DNA from: Garcia nutans
Lineage: Eukaryota > Streptophyta > Magnoliopsida > Malpighiales > Euphorbiaceae
NCBI GenBank assembly: GCA_947685225.1
Contig: CANTUV010000053.1
Coordinates: 5,813,501-5,877,500 of the forward strand
Reading direction: 5' to 3'
DNA length: 64,000 bases
This document shows positions 25,496 to 38,327 of this stretch, one piece after another (within the stretch, counting starts at the first letter, position 1; each line of letters opens with the position of its first letter). The notes below the pieces were generated by a model. It made no database searches, was not told where the DNA came from, and was given only the letters and a program-made list of their open reading frames with translations. Made by a program: the position numbers and the translations under genes.

Positions 25496-26226
25496 GAGGA
25501 TATTGTTTAAATATTTCTTTTCTTTGTCTTTCAATTGTAATTCCTAATTTATATGATTTAATGTTGAGAATGCCTTAGAATTTGATATTAAATGGTTGTT
25601 TATGATCACATTTGGCATAGGCATTAAGAGAGAGTAGGTTGCCCAACCCTAGTGTTGAAGGGCAACTTGGAAGAGAACATTAGAGGAAGTTTTAAAGCTT
25701 GTTTTGGAGTGCTTTCTAAGGTATGTACAAACTCTTGATAAATGAAATGTGATTGCATTACATTTGGTCTAAAACATTTTGGATGAAAAATGTGTTAAGC
25801 TGCTTGATACATTGAGTATTCATGAACATGGTATTAAGACATGTATATTCCTATGTTTGCATTATATACATTATGAAAAGCCATTGTTAATGGCTAAATT
25901 GAATAAAATGTGAACTATGTCCAAAATATGAAAATGACCCAAAGTGTTTGGGTAATGTGGTTTTGTGATGAAATGTTGAAATAAAATGACATTCATATGA
26001 ATGAAAAAAATGGAGAAATGAGAAAGGAAAATGTGAACTAATTGTATGCCTAGTATGTTATTCAATTTTCAGAGTTCTATTTTTGGCGACATGCCTATGA
26101 GGTTAACCTCAATATTTGCCTTTGGAGCTAGACTCTTGGCGTCACTGTGAAAATGTCTTAGGTGAAAAGACTGGGTCGTAAGCCTCAGAAACAAATCCTT
26201 TCATGGACCCGTGAGGGGAAGCGGAT

Positions 26227-27904
26227 TATATTCTTGAAGTGTTAGACATTGTTTGATTGATCTAAATGGGAAAAATGTTATAGATATGAGTTAGTTATGG
26301 TGGAACTAAGATTTATGGTTAAATTATGTGAAATAAGAGTTTTGATGGTGATGTTTATAATTATTAAAATGAATTTATGGTTGAATGACGAAAATAGATA
26401 AACTGAATGGTAGTTTGAAAGAAGTAGTAGTGTTGAAATAGGGTTTTGGTGAAATTGAAAAGAATGAGAATAATTGGTGTTTGATAGATTTAAATGACTT
26501 GGAGTATGTTATTAATGATTTATTTTAATATATATTTTGATTTAGGACCAAGTGAGGTGAAATTGTGAAATTAATGTGGTGAAGGACAAAAGTGAAAGTT
26601 GATGTTGGAAGGAGAAATTAGCTTGGAATTTGGTAAATTAGAGGTTAGTACATATATGGTTACTTGGAAATATGGACATTCACATAACTCATACAATGTT
26701 GCATAGTTATGTGAGGTATGTCACATTGGGCAACAGTCTAATATAAATTGATGTTGGCATATGATATGCAAGAGGTATATCAATGTTATGTAGTGTAAAG
26801 TATAATATAGATAAAGTAGTGAGAAAAGGATATATTTGTCTCACTTTAATAAACAAAAATCTTTAAAGTGATATTATTTTGAGCTAATGTGTTGATAATA
26901 ATAAAATGATGAATCCTATAATATAATGGCAATATGGGAATTCTATATAATTGTAGGAAAATATAATATAATGAATAAAATGTATGAAGTGAGTCACATT
27001 GTGAATGTGACTCAAGAATAAATAAGGTGAATATAAAATGGTGATATGAAATGAAATGTATTTATGTGTTATGACATGAGGATGGTGAAGAAGGATGATA
27101 AATGAATGATATGTGAACATGGGACAATGATATGAGAAATATGAAAATATTTATGAATTTAAAATAGATGATTGAGCTAATGCAGAAAGTGTGAAATATG
27201 TTAAATCATGTTGATGATAAATGATTAAAGAAGAAAAAAATTATTATTTGTAAAGAAATCTAATGAAAATCAAATTAGTATCTTATGTTACTATGAGTGT
27301 TAATGAAAAATATTTAAAATGTTGAAGAGATATTTAAGAATGTAAAAGAAATCAGATGTTGTGTTTGAAGAAAATAAGTAAGTTATAAGAGAAGGTGTAT
27401 GTATAAAAATTTATTTATGATAGTATAATGGAAATAATTAAATAAAGATACAATTTTGAGATAATTTTGAAAATTTGTATCTAAATTTTGAGGATGTAGT
27501 TTGATAATTCTTAAATTTAAGAAAATAAAATCATTTGGGTTAAAGAGAAAAGTTTACAATTGTGAGCAAATAAAAGGAGATTTGAAATTTTCAAGTGTGG
27601 ATAATGGTTAATTATTTTTGTTTGATATAATTATTTATATATGAGATAATTACTTAATTTAGAATGGATCATTAATGTTATATTGATACGATTGAAGTAT
27701 GAAATTAAAATTGAAATTTTAATAAGTGATTAAGGAAACCTATAAAGGGGAGATAAAGAAATATTTGAATTGAAAAATTAACAATGATGATTTTGAAATA
27801 GTTTGTGTGAGACGGATGTTATAAGGAATTGAGATTAGTGTTGCCGTTAATTGTCTATAGTGATGGATAATTTCATAGACAAAATTTTCTTAAGGGGGAA
27901 GAAT
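26227..27904 (+). other. K2 internal block X1 (non-coding, ends in PPT)
   Basis: 1678 bp, nearly identical to X2 at 30487-32167. No reading frame is supported. It ends CTTAAGGGGGAAGAAT, a good PPT, before the next LTR. It contains a perfect 10-bp inverted repeat at 26991-27013. Parts resemble L1 internal DNA. Confidence 0.8.
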
Positions 27905-28132
27905 TGTAACACCCCTAATTTTTGAAAAATAAAATTAAATAAATTAAAATTAAATTAGATAAATTAAATAAATAATTTAAATGAAAAATGAAAGGATATT
28001 AAATAATTTAGTAGAAAGTATATTTGAAATATATATATTTGAAGTAAATACGATATATATAAAATATATACATATATTCAAGATATACATTACATATATA
28101 TTGTATAATTAAGTGCATAATGATTAATATAT

Positions 28133-28336
28133 GATGCAAGAAAGGATCCCTTGAAGCTAGCAAGTGGACCAATCACTAGGAGCAAGGCAAAGAGATATCA
28201 AGCTAGTATGGCTTTGCATATTCAAGAAGAGATTTCCAAAGAGCTTCAAGAATTATCATTTAAGAAGATGGAGATAGAGCTTAAAGAAGGCACACCAAAG
28301 CTGATTATGATGCTTAGTGTGGAAGCTAAAGGCTAG
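28133..28336 (+). pseudogene. C-terminal tail of a Gag-Pol polyprotein encoded inside the S1 LTR
   Basis: The frame opens at the second base of the LTR and runs to a TAG at 28334, giving DARKDPLKLASGPITRSKAK and a further 45 or so residues rich in Glu and Lys. The GPITRSKAK-type motif is typical of the extreme C-terminus of plant Ty3/gypsy Gag-Pol; C2 has LPSGPNTRLQAKKLK in the same place. In a full element the pol frame would cross the PPT into the 3' LTR and stop here. As a solo LTR it has no start codon of its own. Confidence 0.72.
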
Positions 28337-28424
28337 CTAAAGAAAGGTCCATGGGGGTTCATATAAAGCCTTGGGAAGTAATTTAAGGCCCATGGACAGC
28401 CCAAATAGTGTGGGGCGTTTCTTA

Positions 28425-28695
28425 TATTGAAGGGATTAGTTTGGTTGTTTCCATACTTTATATTTTCCTTAGTGGATTAGGATTACTTTATATTTTCCTT
28501 ATTGGATTAGGATTACTTTATATTTTCCTTATTGGATTAGGATTACTTTATGTTTTCCTTATGCAATTAGGAATGTTTTTCCTTATGCAATTAGGAATGT
28601 TTTCCTTATGCAATTAGGAATGTTTTTCCTTATGCAATTAGGAATGTTTTCCTTATGCAATTAGGAATGTTTTAGTCTTAATTTTCCATATGCAA
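28425..28695 (+). repeat. Two adjoining minisatellites in S1
   Basis: About four 30-bp units around TTTATATTTTCCTTATT, followed by about six 23-25 bp units of the kind CCTTATGCAATTAGGAATG. Both share TTTTCCTTAT, so one probably evolved from the other. The Leu/Phe-rich reading frame through them is an artefact. Confidence 0.85.
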
Positions 28696-30486
28696 TTAGG
28701 AATTTTGTAACCCTTATTTAAGGGCACTATTAGGCCAAATTTGACATACAACAATTAATAAAAAATTTTCGAATTCTTCTACAAGTTCTTCTTGTGAATT
28801 TTCATGTGAGAGAGATTAGAGTGGATTCTTTAATTCTTTCTTTGCATCAAGAATTAGGTTTACTTATCAACAAGAGTTGTGGCATTTTCCTTCTTCTTAC
28901 CAACTAAATCCTTCAATCATAGTGAGTTCGCATCTCTTTATAGGCGTTGGGTTCCTTAGGAGGTGATTATCAAGTTTCAAGGAGTTCTCTACCATTGTTA
29001 TACGTTGGGTTTACTGCCATCGTTGCTAAGGGTCCGTGTCAATATATATATATATATATATATAAGGAAGGACTAAAGGAAGGGAAGTTTCTTCTTTCTT
29101 TTTCTTCTTCTTCTTCTTCTTCTTCTTGTTCCTTGATGAGAGTTAGAGAGAGAGTGTGAGCAAGGAGAGTTTCTTCTTCCATACACCAAAAATTGAAGTA
29201 ATTTCAAGGATTCAAGTGAAGATTTTGAAGATCCTTCATTAATTGGTAAGTTCTTTATCAATTTTGCAAGCTCTTTGGAATGCTATGGAACAAGATGATA
29301 TTTGGATTTTGGGATTGTGTATTAACACGTTTTAATGGCTTATTTGGGTATGTATGAAGTTGTTGTGGGTAGCTAATAATGATTTTAAGGTTGAATTGAA
29401 GAAATGATTGAATTTAAGTTGAGTTTGGAAGTGGTTGTGTTGAAATGATTGAGTGTACGAAATGCATATTTTGCCTGACACAGCCATATCGTTAGGCATG
29501 TCGATGGTACTGTGTTTCAATGTTGATAATACGACTAGTAACATGGCCATATCTCTGAGCGTGTCATAGCTTCTGTAAGGCAAAGTAAATGACACGGCCA
29601 TTAACATGCCCGTGTTATTGGGTGTGTCAAAGTTTCTGTGAGGCAGAATGAATGACACAAATAGTGACATGCCCATGTCATTGGATGTGTCAAAGCTTCT
29701 ATAAGAGTGGGTTAATGATACAGTCATTAACAATTCCATGTTATTGGGCGTGTCACTTGAAGAAATTGTTTAAATATCTTTTTTCTTCGTCTTTTAATTG
29801 TAATTCCTAATTTATATGGTTTTACATTGAGAATGCCTTAGAATGTGATATTAAATGGTTGTTTATGATCACATTTGGCTTAGGCATTAAGAGAGAGTAG
29901 GTTGCCCAACCCTAGTGTTGAAGGGCAACTTGGAAGAGAACATTAGAGGAAGTTTTAAAACTTGTTTTCGAGTGCTTTCTAAGGTATGTACAAACTCTTG
30001 ATAAATGGAATGTGATTGCATTACATTTGGTCTAAACATTTTGGATGGAAAATGTGTTAAGCTGCTTGATACATTGAGTATTCATGAACATGGTGTTAAG
30101 ACATGTATATTGCTATGTTTGCATTATATGCATTATGAAAAGCCATTGTTAATGGCTAAATTGAATGAAATGTGAACTATGTCCAAAATATGAAAATGAC
30201 CCAAAGTGTTTGGGTAATGTGGTTTTGTGATGAAATGTTGAAATAAAATGACATTCATATGAATGAAAAAATGGAGAAATGAGAAAGGAAAATGTGAACT
30301 AATTGTATGCCTAGTATGTTATTCAATTTTTGTAGTTCTATTTTTGGCGACATGCCTATGAGGTTATCCTCAATATTTGCCTTTGGGGCTAGACGCTTGG
30401 CGTCACTGTGAAAATGTCTTAGGTGAAAAGACTGAGTCGTAAGCCTCAGAAACAAATCCTATCATGGACCCGTGAGGGGAAGCAGA

Positions 30487-32167
30487 TTATATTCTTGAAG
30501 TGTTAGACATTATTTGATTGATCTAAATGGGAAAAATGTTATAGATATGAGTTGGTTATGGTGGAACTAAGATTTATGGTTAAATTATGTGAAATAAGAG
30601 TTTTGATGGTGATGTTTATAATTATTAAAATGAATTTATGGTTGAATGACGAAAATAGATAAACTGAATGGTAGTTTGAAAGAAGTAGTAGTGTTGAAAT
30701 AGGATTTTGGTGGAATTGAAAAGAATGAGAATAATTGGTGTTTGATAGATTTAAACGACTTGGAGTATGTTATTAATAATTTATTTTAATATATATTTTG
30801 ATTTAGGACCAAGTGAGGTGAAATTGTGAAATTAATGTGGTGAAGGATAAAAGTGAAAGTTGATGTTGGAAGGAGAAATTAGCTTGGAATTTGGTAAATT
30901 AGAGGTTAGTACATATATGGTTACTTGGAAATATGGACATTCACATAACTCATACAATGTTGCATAGTTATGTGAGGTATGTCACATTGGGCAACAGTCT
31001 AATATAAATTGATGTTGGCATATGATATGCAAGAGGTATATCAATGTTATGTAGTGTAAAGTATAATATAGACAAAGTAGTGAGAAAAGGATATATTTGT
31101 CTCACTTTAATAAACAATATTCTTTAAAGTGATATTATTTTGAGCTAATGTGCTGAAAATAATAAAATGATGAATCCTATAATATAATGAAAATATGGGA
31201 ATTCTATATAATTGTAGGAAAATATAATATAATGAATAAAATGTATGAAGTGAGTCACATTGTGAATGTGACTCAAGAATAAATAAGGTGAATATAAAAT
31301 GGTGATATGAAATGAAATGTATTTATGTGTTATGACATGAGGATAGTGAAGAAGGATGATAAATGAATGATATGTGAACATAGGGCAATGATATGAGAAA
31401 TATGAAAATATTTATGAATTTAAAATAGATGATTGAGCTAATGCAGAAAGTGTGAAATATGTTAAATCATGTTGATGATAAATGATTAAAGAAGAAAAAA
31501 AATATTATTTGTAAAGAAATCTAATGAAAATCAAATTTTAGTATCTTATATTACTATGAGTGTTAATGAAAAATATTTAAAATGTTGAAGAGATATTTAA
31601 GAATGTAAAAGAAATCAGATGCTGTGTTTGAAGAAAATAAGTAAGTTATAAGAGAAGGTGTATGTATAAAAATTTATTTATGATAGTATAATGGAAATAA
31701 TTAAATAAAGATACAATTTTGAGATAATTTTGAAAATTTGTATCTAAATTTTGAGGATGTAGTTTAATAATTCTTAAATTTAAGAAAATAAAATCATTTG
31801 GGTTAAAGAGAAAAGTTTACAATTGTGAGCAAATAAAAGGAGATTTGAAATTTTCAAGTGTGGATAATGGTTAATTATTTTTGTTTGATATAATTATTTA
31901 TATATAAGATAATTACTTAATTTAGAATGGATCATTAATGTTATGTTGATACGATTGAAGTATGAAATTAAAATTGAAATTTTAATAAGTGATTAAGGAA
32001 ACTTATAAAGGGGAGATAAAGAAATATTTGAATTGAAAAATTAACAATGATGATTTTGAAATAGTTTGTGTGAGACGGATGTTATAAGGAATTGAGATTA
32101 GTGTTGTCGTTAATTGTCTATCGTGATGGATAATTTCGCAGACAAAATTTTCTTAAGGGGGAAGAAT
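30487..32167 (+). other. K2 internal block X2 (non-coding, ends in PPT)
   Basis: Near-identical copy of X1, with the same inverted repeat at 31252-31274 and PPT at its right end. The high identity indicates a recent duplication. Confidence 0.8.
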
Positions 32168-34563
32168 TGTAACACCCTTAATTTTTGAAAAATAAAATAA
32201 ATTAAAATTAAATTAGATAAATTAAATAAATAATTTAAATGAAAAATGAAAGGATATTAAATAATTTAATAGAAAGTATATTTGAAATATATATATTTGA
32301 AGTAAATATGATATATATAAGATATATACATTTATTCAAGATATACATTACATATATATATTGTATAATTAAGTGCATAATGATTAATATATATATATAA
32401 GGAAGGACTAAAGGAAGAGAAGTTTCTTCTTTCTTCTTCTTCTTCTTCTTCTTCTTCTTGTTCCTTGATGAGAGTTAGAGAGAGAGAGTGAGCAAGGAGA
32501 GTTTCTTCTTCCATACACCAAGAATTGAAGTAATTTCAAGGACTCAAGTGAAGATTTTGAGGATCCTTCATTAATTGGTAAGTTCTTTATCAATTTTGCA
32601 AGCTCTTTGGAATGTTATGGAAGAACATGATATTTGGATTTTGGGATTGTGTATTAACACGTTTTAATGGCTAATTTGGGTATGTATGAAGTTGTTGTGG
32701 GTAGCTAATAATGATTTTAAGGTTGAATTGAAAAAATGATTGAATTTAAGTTGAGTTTGGAAGTGGTTGTGTTGAAATGATTGAGTGTACGAAATGCATA
32801 TTTTGCCTGACACAGCCATATCGTTAGGCGTGTCGATCGTACTGTGTTTCAACGTTGATAATACGACCAGTAACATGGCCATATCTCTAAGCGTGTCATA
32901 GCTTCTGTAAGGCAAAGTAATTGACACGGGCATTAACATGCCCGTGTTATTGGGTGTGTCAAAGTTTCTGTGAGGCAGAATGAATGACACAAACAGTGAC
33001 ACGCCCATGTCATTGGACGTGTCAAAGCTTCTATAAGAGTTAGTTAATGATATGGTCATTAACAAGTTCGTGTTATTGGACGTGTCACTTGAAGAAATTG
33101 TTTAAATATCTTTTTTCTTTGTCTTTCAATTGTAATTCCTAATTTATATGGTTTTACATTGAGAATGCCTTAGAATGTGATATTAAATGGTTGTTCATGA
33201 TCACATTTGGCTTAGGCATTAAGAGAGAGTAGGTTGCCCAACCCTAGTATTGAAGGGAAACTTGGAAGAGAGCATTAGAGGAAGTTTTAATGCTTGTTTT
33301 GGAGTGCTTTCTAAGGTATGTACAAACTCTTGATAAATGGAATGTGATTGCATTACATTTGGTCTAAAACATTTTGGATGGAAAAATGTGTTAAGCTGCT
33401 TAATACATTGAGTATTCATAAACATGGTGTTAAGACATGTATATTGCTATGTTTGCATTATATGCATTATGAAAAGCCATTGTTAATGGCTAAATTGAAT
33501 GAAATGTGAACTATGTCCAAAATATGAAAATGACCCAAAGTGTTTGGGTAATGTGGTTTTGCGATGAAGTGTTGAAATAAAATGATATTAATATGAATGA
33601 AAATAATGGAGAAATGAGAAAGGAATTGAGAAAGGAAAATGTGAACTAATTATATGCCTAGTATGTTATTCAATTTTTGGAGTTCTATTTTTGGCGACAT
33701 GCCTATGAGGTTATCCTCAATATTTGCCTTTGGGGCTAGACGCTTGGCGTCACTGTGAAAATGTCTTAGGTGAAAAGACTGGATCGTAAGCCTCAGAAAC
33801 AAATCCTGTCATGGACCCATGAAGGGAAGCAGACTGTAGCAGGCCCTTGAAGCATGGCTAGATAAAAATACTGGGTCATAAACCCTTGCTCGGTTGGGCT
33901 GTTAAATTAAAACCTTAGCTTCGAGGCTAGACACATAGTGTCATTATGGACCAAAATAGTAACTCTGAGATTTGAATAATGTTTTATTTGTTTGGGACCA
34001 TGCTTGTGTATGTGTTTGTGTGAATGATTAAGTGATGAAAGCATATATCCAAAAGTGATCTTGAATGTCATATGATGACATAGCATTTGAAAATTTTGCA
34101 TTGGTATTATTTTATAGTTTTATTATTATTAAAGTTTGTACCACTAAGCTCTGGCTTAGCGCGATTGTAATTCATCGCGCAGGTAACAGGGGTGATCCGG
34201 TGAGAGTTCTACTAGACCAAGTTAGGTCTAGGTTTTTGTTGGTTGAGCTTGAAGTGTTTTGCTACATTAAGATCAGAGCCATTTTGCTAGCATGTATACA
34301 TTTTGTATTATAAAATATTTTTATATTATGTTATGTTTTTGGTATATATATATTATAACTTATAAAGAATGTTTTATTTAATTGCATAATATGTGACTTT
34401 ATACTTTTTAATATACATTAATATATAAATGTATAAATGTTTTAAGGAATAGGAAATATGAAAGTTTTTATTAAACCGAGTTGTGGCATCTTATACTTTA
34501 TTTGTGTATTTTATATATACTAGGTGCATATATTATACATATATAGGGTATAAGGGTGTTGCA
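32168..34563 (+). repeat. K2 LTR copy 3, full length
   Basis: 2396 bp, TGTAACACCC to GGGTGTTGCA. It is the only K2 LTR with the 3' part (33835-34563). GTAAGT at 32578-32583 follows the leader. Confidence 0.9.
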
Positions 34564-36535
34564 AATTTGGGTTAAGGTCAGTCATAATCAATAAACTCTC
34601 CTTAAGCATTATTGCTATGAGTGTTCTTTTGCCTATATAAGCACTCTTAAGATCTCTCTCTTGCAAAGAAACTCTGCTTCCTTTCACTCTTATTTTCTCC
34701 CGTCTTACTGTTCTCTCCTGCACATCTCTCTTTCTTTACCTCACTTATATAGTCACTCCCCATTGGGCCACATAATTGTTTCTTTTCTCTCTTGGCCTCT
34801 TGTCACTCTATTCTTTTAGTTTGCTCACTGCCTGAATCCCCATTTAAAGTCCTCATCATCTTAATCTATTCTTGATACACCTCTGCTGGAGATAAAGGTG
34901 TTAAAGTGAAAATCTTCCCTTTCAAACTAAAAAAATACCTATTCATGTACCCATCATGTGTGACTTTCCTATCAAACTGCCTAGACCTACCCAATAATAA
35001 ATGCCCAGCTTGCAGGGGTACTACATCACACAACACTTCATCAACATATTTCCCAATAGAAAATGGCACCATAACTTATTTTGTTACCTTTATTTCACCA
35101 CTATCATTTAGCCACTGTAACATATATGGTTTATAGTGTTTTTCATACTTCAACCCTAACTTATCAACTAAGGTTGTACTAGCCACATTTGCATAGCTAC
35201 CTCGATCTATAATCATGTTGCAAATTTTTCCTCCTACCAAACACCTAGTGTGAAAGATGTTTTCCCTCCGTTCTATGCTCTCTTCCTTAACCTGAACATT
35301 AAGTGCATGCCTAACTACCAAAGATTCACCACAAACAACAAACTCACCCTCAACATGACTACAATCCTCCAAACTAGGCATAGAATCATAGTCAAATTCG
35401 GATTCAGATTTAATTTCCCCATTGTCCCTTATAAACATAGTCCTCTTATTGGGACATTGTGAAGCAATATGTCCATTACCCAAATATTTAAAACACTTAA
35501 TATTTCTTTGCCTATTAGAAGAATTAGGAAAATCAGTGGTACCTTTATTTATGGAAGAGGCTCCTTTTCTCTTTTCAAAGCTTGCACCTTTCACCTTGGA
35601 ACTTGAGTCTCTATCCTTAGACCTCTCATCTTTAGTCTTCTCATCTTTCTTTGACCACCTTGAGGTCCATGTTGGGTTGTAATTGGAGGAACCCCTTACT
35701 GCCCCCTTTTGCTTAAGTTGTCTCTCCACCTTCATGGCCATCTTCACCATCTCCTTAAGCTCTATATAGTGATGTAGCTCTCCAAGATTTCCAATATCTC
35801 TATTTAGACCTCCCAAGAATCGAGCCATGGTAGCTTCTCTATCCTCTTCAATATTTGCTCGAATCATTGCCATCTCCATCTCTTCGTGATAATCTTCTAC
35901 TGGCATAGACCCTTATGTGAGTCTCTATAATTTCTGATTTAGCTCACGATAGTAGTAGGATGACACAAATCTCCTCCTCATGACAGCCTTCATTTCTGCC
36001 CACGTCTCAATAGGCCTCTCTCCATTCCATCTTCTTATAAGTTTTAGTTGCCCCTACCATATCAATGTATAATCTGTAAACTCAACTGCTGCCAACTTTA
36101 CCTTTTTTTCTCTCTGAATAGTTATCATAGTCAAAGATAAGCTCCACCTTCCTTTCCCACTCCATGTATGTTTTAGTATCATTCCTTCCTATAAATGTTG
36201 GAATCTTCATCTTTATGGAATTGATGTTGCTATCTCCCCTTCATGGCCTCTTATCTACTCCTAGTCTTCTATCTCTTCTAGGCCTAACTCTTGAAGATTC
36301 ATCTTCATCAGGTTCATCATGGAACTCTGCATCTTCTTCATCATAATTATGTTGCCTAGTCTCCCTCCTCTTAATTGATGTAGCCCTTGATTGCTGGGAT
36401 TGCTTAACCACCTCAACTTCATTCCTCAAATTCATAACATCTAAACTAAACTTCTCAAATTGGTTTTGCATAGCCTTCAACATGAAAACAACATCTTTCA
36501 TGCTCATTTTGCCACCCCTGTTGCCTCCTCAAACA
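34564..36535 (-). pseudogene. C1 gag and protease, degraded
   Basis: N-terminal half of the C1 polyprotein. Gag begins near 36507 (MSMKDVVFMLKAMQNQFEKF); in C2 an ATG ten codons further upstream is in frame, whereas C1 has lost one base there. Capsid blocks include LHQKLQRLT-like sequence near 35930, MEMAMIRANIEEDREATMARF (35880-35815) and ELHHYIELKEMVKMAMKVERQLKQK (35780-35715). The zinc knuckle near 35500-35455 reads CFKYLGNGHIASQC, with Tyr for the second Cys. The protease motif is IIDRGSYANVAS (near 35215-35190), with Arg where C2 has Gly in DGGS. Several frame breaks occur (35070, 35910-36240). The 34566-34860 part is a linker toward reverse transcriptase, which continues at 24526 beyond K2. 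Confidence 0.85.
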
Positions 36536-37625
36536 TGATATAAAACTGCAAGAAAATGTTAGAGAGAGAAAGAAAAAAATTCCTCTCTCCCTCACGTGTT
36601 TACAGTAAATAATATGTCACTCCACTCGTGTTTCACTCAAATCAAGCTTTACCCTCTTATTGGCTCACACTCTCTTGCCTTTTACCTCTCTTGTTTCCTT
36701 CTTGAAGTTGCACTTTAGAATTTAAAACAAATATTCAAGTTAGTCACAAGTAGCAATCTATAGAAATTACAACAAAAAGCCTAACAAGAATCGAAAAAAA
36801 ACACCAAGTTCTATATGCAATTTGATAATCGTTTGTAATAATTTTTTTTAAAAAAGAAAAACACATAGATGTTGTATGTTTGTGAATGCAAGTCCTAAGA
36901 GTAACCAGAATGCAAAAAGTCACCCTTATATGCGTGGTAGAAGCAAAAAAAAAAAGAAAACAAAAGAAATTAAACTATGAATGCAATAAAATTGACAAAA
37001 CAGGAAGCCGAATTAAAGAATTTTGAGTGAAACACAAGTGGAAGCAGAAAATAAACCCTAGACCTAATGATTCAACTAACTTACACCAATTAGGATGTAA
37101 GATAGAGTGTAGATACAAAAAGAAATTAATTGAAACAAGGAAACCCTAAACAATTTTAGAAACTGAATCGATAATCCCAAAAATTGAGCAAAAATTTTCA
37201 GATGGCCCGTTCACCTTAAAATTGAATGATTTGGGGGCCGTGACAAGCTGTTATAGGTAAATCCCATAACAAATATAGGGCTCAAAAATCAGTTTCTAAA
37301 TTGGGATTGTGTGTTTCGTAACTCTTCCGTAGCAAAAAGTTATGGCCTTTCAAAGTTGACCCTTTCACAGCCAAAATTGACCATTTATTTTTCAACCTAA
37401 TTTCAATCCAAAAAGGTCTCCTTCAACCTTGGCTTTGTTCTAGCATTTGCCAAGCTATTTTTCCTTTGTTTTTTTTTTTCATTTTTTTCTTTTTTTTGAA
37501 GCTAATAGACGAAAATCAAAATTTTGAATTAATTGAAATAAAAAAAACACAAAATCACAAAATTGATTAAAGTAAAAAAAAAAAGAATATCAGAGAAAGC
37601 ATAAAAAGACATAGATAGAGCCAAA
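36536..37625 (-). other. C1 5' untranslated leader
   Basis: About 1.1 kb between PBS and gag with no supported gene. It is collinear with C2 61680-62792. Confidence 0.7.
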
Positions 37626-37637
37626 GCTCTGATACAA
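37626..37637 (-). other. C1 primer-binding site, tRNA-iMet type
   Basis: The minus strand reads TTGTATCAGAGC next to the LTR end, one base from the canonical initiator-Met complement. Confidence 0.7.
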
Positions 37638-37639
37638 AA

Positions 37640-38327
37640 TGATGCAGAACCCCAAGATTATAAAGAATCCGAAACTCCAACACACAAATTCATTATACTA
37701 AGAACCCTAGATGATTGTTTGTCCTACTAAATCCCTAATTGACATGCAATTAGAAACGTAGATAATTGGACATAACTAGAAAGAATACCACAAGTGTTAC
37801 CTTGATAAGTTGATTCCAATTTCTAAAGCAATAAGAAGAAGAAGAACCCTTTCTTGAAGTGAATTTTGGCTAAGCCAAAGTTAATTGAATAATATCATAA
37901 AAACTATTGTCTTACAACCCTAAATGAGATATAAATAGCTAAACCCTAATTAGGGTTACTAAGTAGCATTTGGTTGGCTAATCAAAGTTTCAATAACTAA
38001 TAAAGTAAACAAAGTTAAATTTAACACAAAACAAACAAGGCCCTTTTTAAATAAGTATAACTAGTGGGCCTTAATACATATTAAATAATAGGCCCATATG
38101 CTTGGATTAAATTTATAGGCTGCTTCTCCTCTATATCCTTGGTGTCAAAAGCCTATCCACCAAGCCTTTCTTCCATGAGTCGCCTTACAAAGCCTTGGAA
38201 GGTAGATTTGAGCTTCTTGGCCTGAGATCATATAATTGGCCCACTTGGTAAAATGAGCTCCATGCCATGTTGGCCTCCTCTGTTTGCTTCGCTAGCCTTG
38301 CTCACACTACCATCTTCATTTGCATCA
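37640..38327 (-). repeat. C1 5' LTR
   Basis: 688 bp with TGATGC/GCATCA ends, similar to 39823-40515. The right flank begins GTAAC; the partner LTR lies left of the window. Insertion was into the fragment starting at 38328. Confidence 0.85.

Larger units (their letters stand above)
24527..26226 (+). repeat. K2 LTR copy 1, 3'-truncated
   Basis: Starts TGTAACACCCC and aligns with 32168-33830 of the full LTR, then switches to block X1 after the GGGGAAGCGGA motif. It includes a TATA run (24761-24773), a TTC microsatellite (24800-24850), a GTAAGT site (24971-24976) and the minisatellite. Confidence 0.88.
28132..29041 (+). mobile_element. S1: solo LTR of a CRM/Reina-like element
   Basis: Begins TGATGCAAG and ends CCGTGTCA, flanked by exact ATATA duplications (28127-28131 and 29042-29046). 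The TGATGC start and the coding tail at its 5' end match the C1/C2 LTR design. A solo LTR arises by recombination between the two LTRs of an element. Confidence 0.87.
27905..30486 (+). repeat. K2 LTR copy 2, 3'-truncated, interrupted by S1
   Basis: Begins TGTAACACCCC. Removing S1 (28132-29041) restores an LTR of about 1670 bp that breaks into X2 at the same point as copy 1 breaks into X1. Confidence 0.88.
24527..34563 (+). mobile_element. K2: tandemly rearranged, coding-free Tekay/Del-like element
   Basis: Order: truncated LTR (24527-26226), block X1 (26227-27904), truncated LTR (27905-30486, holding solo LTR S1), block X2 (30487-32167), full LTR (32168-34563). Each X ends with a PPT before the next LTR. 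Flanks AATCT (24522-24526) and AATTT (34564-34568) are a target duplication with one substitution, and C2 (43153 onward) shows the intact site. The two truncated LTRs break at the same place, so a deletion came first and unequal crossing-over then duplicated the LTR-X unit. There is no PBS, gag or pol. Confidence 0.88.

Noticed and set aside
26884..27120. 78-residue frame conserved in X1 and X2 (31145-31381)
   Set aside because: Antisense frame in a recently duplicated block; near-identity reflects recent duplication, not selection.
28408..28617. Leu/Phe-rich, membrane-like repeat protein
   Set aside because: Translation of the 30-bp minisatellite in the S1 LTR.
29073..29261. Arg-rich open frames over TTC runs (also 32408-32593)
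   Set aside because: Antisense reading of the TTC microsatellite in K2 LTR leaders.
29332..29739. 133-137 residue frames repeated in three K2 LTRs (25057-25470, 29332-29739, 32664-33065)
   Set aside because: They read the antisense strand of the palindromic minisatellite inside LTRs. Conservation is that of the duplicated DNA, and lengths vary with indels.
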